The translations under genes were made by a program, and so were the position numbers. From Pseudomonas tremae (lineage in GTDB: Bacteria; Pseudomonadota; Gammaproteobacteria; Pseudomonadales; Pseudomonadaceae): a DNA stretch of 64,000 bases. Where the stretch lies: NCBI RefSeq assembly GCF_001401155.1, contig NZ_LJRO01000153.1, positions 248,001-312,000 of the forward strand, written 5' to 3'. Below the pieces are notes generated by a model. That model made no database searches and was not told where the DNA came from. It saw only the letters and a program-made list of their open reading frames with translations. Below, piece after piece: positions 45,831 to 53,460 of the stretch. How positions within the stretch are numbered: the first letter of the stretch is position 1; each line of letters begins with the position of its first letter.

Positions 45831-46721
45831 TCAGGCTACGTTGCGCGTCAGCAGGTCGGTAAATGCCTTGGCCATCGGTGATTGTTCGTCCTTGCGCTGT
45901 ACCAGCCATACCGCGCTGGTTGCGCCAGGGTCGAGGACGTTGCGGTAGACCACGCCGTCAATGCGCATCCGCCGATAGGATGCAGGCAGCACCGTCACAC
46001 CCAATCCGGCTGCGACCAGACCAATGATGGTCATGACTTCCCCCGCCTCCTGAGTGATAAGCGGGCTGAAACCCGCGGCGCGCGCCAGGCTCAGCACCTG
46101 CGCGTAGATGCCACTGCCATAGGTGCGCGGGAAGAACACGAACGGCTCGGCAGCCAGAGCCGCCATGTAGATCCCGTCCTCGGTACTCGCAGCCAGCGGA
46201 TGGTCCGCGCGCATGATCGCCACCAGCGGCTCGTTCAGCAATTCGAACACCACCAGTGAGTCAGGCAATTCAAGTGGGCGCATGATGCCGACCTGAATGG
46301 TCTTGTCCTCAAGACCTGCGGCCACTTCCTGGCTGGTGATTTCGGTCAGGGTAAGGTGTACGTCGGGGTAGGCCTGACGAAACGCAAAGATTGCCTGTGG
46401 AATGCTGGAAGTAAACGGCGCCGAGGACGTAAAGCCGATCTTCAGCTCACCGATTTCCCCCAGTTGCGCACGTCGCGCCACATCGGTGGCCTTGTCGACC
46501 TGAGCCAATACCAGACGTGCCTCTTCAAGAAACAGCCGCCCGGATTCACTTAGTTCAACACGGCGGTTGGTGCGGTCGAACAGCCGCGTGCCGAGCTCTT
46601 GCTCCAGCGTCTGGATCTGCTGACTGAGCGGCGGTTGAGAGATCCCCAGCGCCTGCGCTGCACGGCCGAAATGCAGCTCTTCGGCAACCGCGATGAAGTA
46701 ACGCAGATGGCGCAATTCCAT
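45831..46721 (-). CDS. LysR-family transcriptional regulator
   Basis: A 296-residue LysR protein close to the BenM/CatM/YnfL branch: winged helix MELRHLRYFIAVAEELHFGRAAQALGISQPPLSQQI and effector domain from about residue 90. The gene is divergent from an MFS exporter with 116 nt between, the same layout as ynfL/ynfM in E. coli. The shared gap has a TAGCTAGCTA palindrome (46784-46793) and other AT-rich dyads, so it likely controls the exporter. Effector unknown. Confidence 0.88.
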   Translation of the reverse strand: MELRHLRYFIAVAEELHFGRAAQALGISQPPLSQQIQTLEQELGTRLFDRTNRRVELSESGRLFLEEARLVLAQVDKATDVARRAQLGEIGELKIGFTSSAPFTSSIPQAIFAFRQAYPDVHLTLTEITSQEVAAGLEDKTIQVGIMRPLELPDSLVVFELLNEPLVAIMRADHPLAASTEDGIYMAALAAEPFVFFPRTYGSGIYAQVLSLARAAGFSPLITQEAGEVMTIIGLVAAGLGVTVLPASYRRMRIDGVVYRNVLDPGATSAVWLVQRKDEQSPMAKAFTDLLTRNVA

Positions 46722-46837
46722 GCGACCCCCATTAAGTCGTTTTACCTATCAAACAGGTCGAACAATATATTGGATGGAATGATTAGCTAGCTATATGATT
46801 TTTTCATTGTCCGTCCAATAGTGCCCAGAGGTCCCCC

Positions 46838-48094
46838 TTGAATCCTGCCGTGGCCCCGCCCGTAACAGCCCAGAACACATCCGCTGAAACGTCTGGCGAC
46901 ACCTACATCGAAAAGAACACGCCGCTTTTCAAACGCACTGCACTGGCGCTGTTCGCTGGCGGATTTTCTACCTTCACCCTGTTGTATTGCGTCCAGCCGA
47001 TGATGCCGACGCTGTCCGGCGAGTTCTCGTTATCAGCCGCTCAGAGCAGTCTGATCCTTTCGGTTGCCACGGCAATGCTCGCGATCGGCCTGCTGATTAC
47101 CGGGCCGATATCCGACCGGCTCGGGCGCAAGTCGGTGATGGTCATGGCGCTGTTCTGCGCATCGCTGTTCACCATCGCCAGTGCGTTGATGCCAAGCTGG
47201 GAAGGTGTTCTTGTGACCCGCGCATTGGTCGGTCTGTCGCTGAGCGGTCTCGCGGCCGTAGCGATGACCTACCTGAGCGAGGAAATACACCCCACGCATC
47301 TGGGCCTGGCGATGGGACTGTACATCGGCGGCAGCGCAGTCGGCGGCATGAGCGGTCGATTGATCGTCGGCGTCCTGATTGACTACGTGAGCTGGCATGC
47401 AGCGATGCTGGTGGTCGGCGGGCTGGCCCTGATCGCAGCGGTGGTGTTCTGGAAAATCCTCCCGGAATCGCGCAATTTCCGCCCCCGTTCGTTGCACCCG
47501 CGCAGCCTGCTGGACGGCTTTGTGGTGCAGTTTAGAGACGCTGGGTTGCCGCTGCTGTTTCTGATCGGCTTTCTGCTGATGGGCGCCTTCGTCACGCTGT
47601 TCAACTACATCGCATACCGCTTTCTGAGCGCACCCTACAACCTGAGCCAGGCCGTGGTCGGGGTATTTTCCGTGGTGTATCTGTCGGGCATCTACAGCTC
47701 GGCGAAGATTGGCTCACTGGCCGACCGACTGGGCCGCCGACAAGTGCTGTGGGCCGTAATCGTGATGATGCTGGCGGGCCTGTTATTGACTCTGTTCACA
47801 CCACTGCCCTTGGTAATAATCGGCGTGCTGATCTTCACCTTCGGCTTTTTCGGCGCGCACTCGGTGGCCAGCAGCTGGGTGGGCCGCAGGGCCACCACGG
47901 CCAGAGGCCAGGCCGCTTCACTCTACCTGTTCTGCTACTACGCCGGCTCCAGCGTGGCCGGAACCGGCGGCGGAGTGTTCTGGCACTACGCGGGGTGGAA
48001 CGGTATCGGGCTATTTATCGGCGTACTGCTGTTGATAGCGCTGGGGGTTGCGTTGAGGCTGGCGCGGCTGCAACCGCTGGGTGCCAAGGTCTAA
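46838..48094 (+). CDS. MFS transporter, YnfM-like
   Basis: A 418-residue major facilitator with 12 predicted helices after a hydrophilic 30-residue N-terminus. The loop 2-3 signature is GPISDRLGRKSVMVMAL (about 90), with SGLAAVAMTYLSEEIHPTHLGLAMGLYIGGSAVGGMSGR and SLADRLGRRQVLW later. The start is a TTG at 46838 with AGAGG 7 nt upstream; no ATG in frame fits the conserved N-terminus. Export of a small organic compound under the divergent LysR regulator is likely; the substrate is unknown. Confidence 0.85.
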   Translation: MNPAVAPPVTAQNTSAETSGDTYIEKNTPLFKRTALALFAGGFSTFTLLYCVQPMMPTLSGEFSLSAAQSSLILSVATAMLAIGLLITGPISDRLGRKSVMVMALFCASLFTIASALMPSWEGVLVTRALVGLSLSGLAAVAMTYLSEEIHPTHLGLAMGLYIGGSAVGGMSGRLIVGVLIDYVSWHAAMLVVGGLALIAAVVFWKILPESRNFRPRSLHPRSLLDGFVVQFRDAGLPLLFLIGFLLMGAFVTLFNYIAYRFLSAPYNLSQAVVGVFSVVYLSGIYSSAKIGSLADRLGRRQVLWAVIVMMLAGLLLTLFTPLPLVIIGVLIFTFGFFGAHSVASSWVGRRATTARGQAASLYLFCYYAGSSVAGTGGGVFWHYAGWNGIGLFIGVLLLIALGVALRLARLQPLGAKV

Positions 48095-48481
48095 CGACCT
48101 GTTTGACAGCCCACCACAAAAGCAGACTTCTCATGTTGCCATTGCGGCAGAGAGATAGCCCTTGATGAAAACTATTGGCCGTTGACAAACCATCCTGGAA
48201 ACCATGGCCAGGAAAGACGCGATGTAAGCCCTTGGGGCTGTTACTGGAAACATCGAATAAGAAAATTATTTTCACATATTTTTTTATATCCAGTTTTCGT
48301 GTAATTTATTTTCATCACGAAAACAGAGATAACAATAATGAATACCTGTGATCGCCCTGAAACCTGCCTGTATTCTTTACCAGCGTCATCCCTGCCGAGT
48401 ACTCCCGGGCTGCCTCCTGGCTGACGGTTTCCGCCGTTGCTGTTGCGCCCTCGCCTACCTACTTTGCAAGGAACCGCTGCT
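48095..48481 (+). promoter_or_regulatory. Control region with inverted-repeat operator candidate for the GntP-RpiR-aminoacylase operon
   Basis: A 387-nt gap. AT content rises sharply at 48255-48345. There GTTTTCGTG (48293-48301) and CACGAAAAC (48316-48324) form a perfect 9-bp inverted repeat with a 14-nt spacer, and GAAAATTATTTTC (48261-48273) is a second dyad. RpiR-type regulators bind such sites, and one is encoded in this operon. A 28-codon open frame at 48338-48424 is noted but not accepted as a gene. Confidence 0.55.
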
Positions 48482-49831
48482 ATGTCGCCGTCACCCGGTA
48501 TTTCGCTGTTGGTCTACGCTGCTGTCGCAATCATTGCCTTGATCGTGCTGATCGCGCGTTATCGCCTTAACCCTTTTATCGTGATTACCCTTGTTTCAGT
48601 CGGTCTGGCGCTGGTTGCCGGGATGCCGGCCAGTGGCGTGGTCGCCTCTTATGAAGCAGGGGTCGGCAAAACGCTGGGGCATATCGCGCTGGTCGTGGCG
48701 CTGGGTACCATGCTGGGCAAGATGATGGCCGAATCCGGCGGTGCCGAGCAGGTGGCTCGCACCCTGATTGACCGCTTTGGTGAACGCAATGCGCATTGGG
48801 CCATGGTCTGCATCGCTTTCCTGGTGGGCCTGCCGCTATTTTTCGAAGTCGGTTTTGTGTTGCTGGTGCCCATCGCCTTCACCGTAGCCCGCCGCGTCGG
48901 GGTGTCGATTCTGATGGTCGGCCTGCCGATGGTCGCCGGTCTGTCGGTCGTACACGCACTCGTGCCGCCCCACCCCGCAGCGATGCTGGCCGTTCAGGCT
49001 TATCAGGCCTCGGTCGGGCAGACGCTGTTCTATGCCATTCTGATCGGCATACCCACCGCCATCATCGCAGGCCCGGTATACGCCAGATTCATTGTGCCGC
49101 GCATTCATTTGCCGACTGAAAACCCGATGGCGAAGCAATTCCTCGACCGCGAACCTCGGGCAAAACTGCCCAGCTTCGGCCTGACCATGACGACCATCCT
49201 GCTGCCAGTGCTGCTGATGTTACTGGGCGGTTGGGCCAACCTGATCAGCACGCCGGGCAGCGCCTTCAATGGTTTTCTGCTGTTCATCGGCAACTCGGTG
49301 ATCGCACTGCTGCTGGCCACTCTGCTGAGTTTCTGGACGCTGGGCATCGCTCAGGGTTTCAACCGTGACTCGATCCTGAAGTTCACCAATGAGTGCCTGG
49401 CACCTACCGCCAGCATCACTTTGCTGGTCGGCGCCGGTGGCGGTTTGAACCGTATTCTGGTCGACAGCGGTGTGACTCATCAGATCGTTGGCCTGGCGCA
49501 GGACTTTCATCTGTCGCCCTTGCTGATGGGCTGGTTGTTCGCAGCACTAATGCGTGTGGCGACGGGCTCGGCGACGGTGGCGATGACCACCGCATCGGGG
49601 ATCGTTGCGCCTGTGGCAATGGGCCTGGGTTACCCACATCCCGAGTTGCTGGTGCTGGCGACGGGCGCAGGCTCGGTGATCTTTTCCCACGTCAACGACG
49701 GCGGTTTCTGGCTTATCAAAGAGTACTTCAACATGACCGTAGCGCAAACATTCAAGACCTGGACGGTACTGGAGACGCTGATTTCCATCATCGCCTTTGC
49801 CTTTACCCTGGGCCTGGCACAGGTGCTCTGA
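48482..49831 (+). CDS. GntP-family H+ symporter
   Basis: A 449-residue inner-membrane permease with about 12 helices, of the gluconate:H+ symporter family. It has [44 protein letters not shown] (about 55-100), LVPPHPAAMLAVQ (about 160) and ATGSATVAMTTASGIVAP (about 359). Given the co-transcribed D-aminoacylase, it may import N-acyl-D-amino acids or another carboxylate instead of gluconate. ATG 48482 chosen for its match to family starts; it follows AAGGAACCGCT. Confidence 0.85.
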   Translation: MSPSPGISLLVYAAVAIIALIVLIARYRLNPFIVITLVSVGLALVAGMPASGVVASYEAGVGKTLGHIALVVALGTMLGKMMAESGGAEQVARTLIDRFGERNAHWAMVCIAFLVGLPLFFEVGFVLLVPIAFTVARRVGVSILMVGLPMVAGLSVVHALVPPHPAAMLAVQAYQASVGQTLFYAILIGIPTAIIAGPVYARFIVPRIHLPTENPMAKQFLDREPRAKLPSFGLTMTTILLPVLLMLLGGWANLISTPGSAFNGFLLFIGNSVIALLLATLLSFWTLGIAQGFNRDSILKFTNECLAPTASITLLVGAGGGLNRILVDSGVTHQIVGLAQDFHLSPLLMGWLFAALMRVATGSATVAMTTASGIVAPVAMGLGYPHPELLVLATGAGSVIFSHVNDGGFWLIKEYFNMTVAQTFKTWTVLETLISIIAFAFTLGLAQVL

Positions 49832-50692
49832 GTGGACATTCTGTACCAGATACGTGCCCGCCAGGATTCACTCAGCGCGGGTGAAAGCCGGATCGCCAAG
49901 CTGGTGCTCAGCGATATCGCCTTTGCTGCAAGTGCCAGCCTGGATGAGCTGGCCAGCCGCGCCGAAGTCAGCAGCGCCACGCTGTCGCGCTTCGCCCGCA
50001 GCATTGGTTGCCGTGACCTGCGCGACCTGCGTCTGCAACTCGCCCAGGCCAGCGGCGTTGGCAGCCGCTTTCTGCACCCGGAACAGGCTCCGGAGCAGTC
50101 GGCTTTTTTCACTCAGATTGTCGGCGACATTGAAGACACACTGCGTCGGCACCTCGCCGGGTTTGATGCATCGCGCTTTGCGGCAGCGGTAGCGTGTGTC
50201 GCCGATGCGCGGATGATTCATACGTTCGGCGTGGGCGGCTGCTCAAGCCTGTGCAGCGAAGAACTGCAAACCCGGCTGGTGCGTCTGGGCTACCCGGTGG
50301 CTGCCTGCCGCGACCCGGTAATGATGCGCATGATAGCCGCCACGCTTGGTCCGCAGCACAGCTTGATTGTCTGTTCGCTCAGCGGCCGCACGCCAGAGCT
50401 GCTCGACGCGGTTAGCCTGGCGCGCAGCTATGGCGCACGCGTGCTGGCCATCACCTTGCCTGACTCGCCCTTGGCGCAACTGGCAGAGGTGGTATTGCCG
50501 CTGCAGATTGCCGAAACCAATTTCATCTATAAACCCACCGCAGCGCGCTACGGCATGCTGCTGACAATCGATGTGCTCGCCACTGAACTGGCGTTGCTGA
50601 GCCCTGAAGAAAATCAGGAGCGGCTGCGCCGGATCAAGCTTGCACTGGATGAATACCGAGGCGGCGAAGACGGCTTGCCGCTGGGAGACTGA
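49832..50692 (+). CDS. RpiR-family transcriptional regulator (HTH + SIS)
   Basis: A 286-residue regulator: RpiR helix-turn-helix at residues about 5-78 (SLDELASRAEVSSATLSRFARSIGC) and a SIS sugar-phosphate-type binding domain at about 120-255 (HTFGVGGCSSLCSEELQTRLVRLG; SGRTPELLDAVSLARSYGARVLAIT). GTG start at 49832 directly behind the permease stop. Its position suggests it controls its own operon through the inverted repeat at 48293-48324. Confidence 0.88.
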   Translation: MDILYQIRARQDSLSAGESRIAKLVLSDIAFAASASLDELASRAEVSSATLSRFARSIGCRDLRDLRLQLAQASGVGSRFLHPEQAPEQSAFFTQIVGDIEDTLRRHLAGFDASRFAAAVACVADARMIHTFGVGGCSSLCSEELQTRLVRLGYPVAACRDPVMMRMIAATLGPQHSLIVCSLSGRTPELLDAVSLARSYGARVLAITLPDSPLAQLAEVVLPLQIAETNFIYKPTAARYGMLLTIDVLATELALLSPEENQERLRRIKLALDEYRGGEDGLPLGD

Positions 50693-50695
50693 ACC

Positions 50696-52171
50696 ATGCT
50701 TTATGACCTGATCATTCGCGACGTGCTGGTCATCGACGGCAGTGACACGCCCGGCATGCGCGCCGATGTGGCAATCAGCGATGGACGCATCCAGCGCATC
50801 GGCAACCTGAACGGTGCCAGCGCGCGCGAAGAAGTCCATGCTGCGGGTCGTGTGCTGGCCCCCGGTTTTATCGATGTCCACACCCATGACGACACGGTGG
50901 TCATTCGCAAACCGGACATGCTGCCCAAGATCAGTCAGGGCGTGACGACGGTTATCGTAGGCAACTGCGGAATCAGCGCATCACCTGTCTCGCTACGCGG
51001 TGATCCGCCCGACCCGATGAACTTGTTGGGCAACGCGCGTGCCTTTGTCTACCCGCGTTTCGCCGATTACCGCGCAGCTGTGGACAACGCACGGCCTGCC
51101 GTCAACGTAGCTGCGCTGATTGGCCATACGGCATTGCGCAGCAATCACATGGACGACTTGTTGCGCAGCGCCAGCGCGGAAGAAATCACCGCGATGCGCA
51201 AACAGTTGCGTGACAGTCTGGAAGAAGGCGCGTTGGGTTTGTCGACCGGACTTGCCTACGCTTCGGCCTTTGCTGCCGAAACCAGTGAAGTCAAACAGCT
51301 GGCTGAAGAGCTGACAGCCTTTGGCGCTGTTTACACCACGCATTTGCGCAGCGAATTCGAGCCGGTGCTGGAAGCGATGGCCGAGGCGTTCGATATAGGC
51401 CGCCATGCACGCTCGCCGGTGGTCATTTCCCACATGAAATGCGCTGGCGCAGGTAACTGGGGCCGCAGCCCGCAATTGCTGGCTGCGCTGGAAAAAGCCG
51501 CAGAGAACCATCCGGTTGGCTGCGACTGTTATCCCTATGCGGCCAGTTCCTCGACGCTGGACCTCAAACAGGTCACCGATGCTTTCCGTATCACCATTAC
51601 CTGGTCAACGCCGCACCCGGACCAAGGCGGTCGGGACCTGCAGGACATTGCCGCCGACTGGGAGCTGTCATTGATGGACACCGCGCGCAAGTTACAGCCT
51701 GCAGGGGCGGTTTATTACGGAATGGATGAGGGGGACGTCGAACGCATTCTGTCTCATCCGCTGTCGATGATCGGCTCCGACGGCCTTCCAGAAGACCCGT
51801 TTCCACATCCTCGCCTATGGGGCGCGTTCCCGCGCGTGCTCGGCCATTTCAGCCGGGACAAAGGCCTGTTTGCGCTGCACACCGCCGTACACAAAATGAC
51901 CGGTCTTTCGGCGGCGCGCTTTGCCTTGCACGAGCGTGGCTTGATCCGGGAGGGTTATTGGGCGGATCTGGTGTTGTTCAACCCGCAAACCGTGCGCGAC
52001 ATCGCGGATTTCAAAGACCCTCAGCGAGCGGCACAAGGCATTGACGGCGTCTGGGTAAACGGCCGGTTGAGCTATGCCGACGGCAAACCGCAAGGGCAGC
52101 GACAAGGCAGGTTCCTGCCGCGCAATGGTTCATTGGTGGATGGCTTCGCGGGTGCAAAAACGCCGACTTGA
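50696..52171 (+). CDS. D-aminoacylase / N-acyl-D-amino-acid deacylase
   Basis: A 491-residue zinc amidohydrolase that removes the acyl group from N-acyl-D-amino acids. It has PGFIDVHTHDDT (about 57-68, HxH metal site), GVTTVIVGNCGIS (about 82), a lysine/Cys region HMKCAG (about 248), and the catalytic aspartate in MIGSDGLPEDPFPHPR (about 362). Full length for D-aminoacylases, including DAA-type and N-acyl-D-glutamate deacylases; the preferred side chain cannot be read. The 3' end overlaps the hemE terminator. Confidence 0.88.
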   Translation: MLYDLIIRDVLVIDGSDTPGMRADVAISDGRIQRIGNLNGASAREEVHAAGRVLAPGFIDVHTHDDTVVIRKPDMLPKISQGVTTVIVGNCGISASPVSLRGDPPDPMNLLGNARAFVYPRFADYRAAVDNARPAVNVAALIGHTALRSNHMDDLLRSASAEEITAMRKQLRDSLEEGALGLSTGLAYASAFAAETSEVKQLAEELTAFGAVYTTHLRSEFEPVLEAMAEAFDIGRHARSPVVISHMKCAGAGNWGRSPQLLAALEKAAENHPVGCDCYPYAASSSTLDLKQVTDAFRITITWSTPHPDQGGRDLQDIAADWELSLMDTARKLQPAGAVYYGMDEGDVERILSHPLSMIGSDGLPEDPFPHPRLWGAFPRVLGHFSRDKGLFALHTAVHKMTGLSAARFALHERGLIREGYWADLVLFNPQTVRDIADFKDPQRAAQGIDGVWVNGRLSYADGKPQGQRQGRFLPRNGSLVDGFAGAKTPT

Positions 52172-52180
52172 TCGTCGGCG
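52156..52180 (-). terminator. Rho-independent terminator after hemE
   Basis: Read on the minus strand, CGCCGAC (52180-52174) pairs with GTCGGCG (52167-52161) and is followed by TTTTT (52160-52156). It overlaps the last codons of the convergent D-aminoacylase gene. Confidence 0.8.
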
Positions 52181-52238
52181 CTGAAGAGGATCGATGTGTA
52201 TTGGCGTCTTGGTGTATAGACACATCGGCAACACGTGG

Positions 52239-53303
52239 TTACTGGTGATACTGCGCCGACAACTCGTGTACCGCTTCGATGAACGCGCCAGCGTTGGCCG
52301 GGTCGACTTCCGGGGTGATGCCGTGGCCGAGGTTGAAGACGTGGCCCGTGCCGCTGCCGTAGCTGGCGAGGATGCGCGCGACTTCCTTGCGGATGGCTTC
52401 AGGGCGGGCGTAGAGCACCGTCGGGTCCATGTTGCCTTGCAGCGAAACCTTGTTGCCGACACGCTGCCGTGCTTCGCCGATGTCGCAGGTCCAGTCCAGG
52501 CCAAGGGTATCTGCACCAATGTCGGCGATGCTTTCCAGCCACAGCCCACCGCCTTTGGTGAAGACGATGACTGGCACCTTGCGCCCGTCATGTTCGCGAA
52601 TCAGGCCGTTGACGATCTTGCGCATGTAGGCCAGCGAAAACTCTTGATAAGCCGCTGATGACAGGCTGCCGCCCCAACTGTCGAAAATCTGCACGGCCTG
52701 GGCACCGGCCATGATCTGGCCGTTCAGGTACGAGGTCACCGACTGCGCCAGTTTGTCCAGCAGCAGGTGCATGGCCTGCGGGTTGTCGTAGAGCATGGCC
52801 TTGGATTTGCGGAAGTCCTTCGAAGAACCGCCTTCGACCATGTAGGTCGCCAGGGTCCAGGGGCTGCCAGCAAAACCGATCAGCGGCACACGACCGTTGA
52901 GTTCACGGCGAATAGTGCTGACGGCGTCCATCACATAACCCAGGTCCTTCTGCGCATCCGGGACCGGCAGGGCTTCGATATCGGCCAGAGTACTGACGGT
53001 TTTCTTGAAGCGCGGGCCTTCGCCGGTCTCGAAATACAGACCCAGGCCCATCGCGTCAGGAATGGTGAGGATGTCGGAGAACAGAATCGCCGCATCAAGC
53101 GGGTAGCGATCCAGCGGCTGCAACGTGACTTCACAGGCGAACTGCGGGTTCTTGCACAGGCTCATGAAGTCCCCGGCACTGGCACGACTGGCGCGGTATT
53201 CCGGCAGGTAACGCCCAGCCTGACGCATCATCCATGCCGGCGTGACGTCTACGGGTTGCTTGAGCAAAGCGCGAAGGAAACGGTCGTTCTTCAGGGCAGT
53301 CAT
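52239..53303 (-). CDS. hemE: Uroporphyrinogen decarboxylase
   Basis: Decarboxylates the four acetate groups of uroporphyrinogen III to give coproporphyrinogen III in haem synthesis. The 354-residue TIM barrel is full length: [22 protein letters not shown] (about 17-38, substrate arginines), [17 protein letters not shown] (about 76-92, catalytic aspartate), [17 protein letters not shown] (about 143) and [13 protein letters not shown] (about 331). Monocistronic, with a terminator on each side. Confidence 0.97.
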   Translation of the reverse strand: MTALKNDRFLRALLKQPVDVTPAWMMRQAGRYLPEYRASRASAGDFMSLCKNPQFACEVTLQPLDRYPLDAAILFSDILTIPDAMGLGLYFETGEGPRFKKTVSTLADIEALPVPDAQKDLGYVMDAVSTIRRELNGRVPLIGFAGSPWTLATYMVEGGSSKDFRKSKAMLYDNPQAMHLLLDKLAQSVTSYLNGQIMAGAQAVQIFDSWGGSLSSAAYQEFSLAYMRKIVNGLIREHDGRKVPVIVFTKGGGLWLESIADIGADTLGLDWTCDIGEARQRVGNKVSLQGNMDPTVLYARPEAIRKEVARILASYGSGTGHVFNLGHGITPEVDPANAGAFIEAVHELSAQYHQ

Positions 53304-53349
53304 GTCGGCATCCGCAATAAAAGTGCCGGCATTTTCTCAGAGCACGACG

Positions 53350-53379
53350 CAAAAGGCACGGCGAGAGCCGTGCCTTTTG
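53350..53379 (-). terminator. Terminator between the toxin gene and hemE
   Basis: Perfect 13-bp stem CAAAAGGCACGGC (53350-53362) with its complement (53367-53379), 4-nt loop. On the minus strand the 3' arm ends in CCTTTTG. It isolates hemE from the toxin gene upstream. Confidence 0.78.
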
Positions 53380-53460
53380 TCTATTGGAGCGATTTGTCGC
53401 AATAATTGACCTTTAATGACGGCTTCGCCTGCTCCGGAAAAACACCGGCCAGCCGCTTCA

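Noticed and set aside
48338..48424. 28-codon open frame after the RpiR operator candidate, upstream of the permease gene
   Set aside because: Weak ribosome site, no overlap with the permease start and an unremarkable peptide; it could be a leader but evidence is too thin.
53304..53460. Possible immunity gene downstream of the toxin
   Set aside because: Only 157 nt, occupied by a terminator; no frame long enough for an immunity protein.
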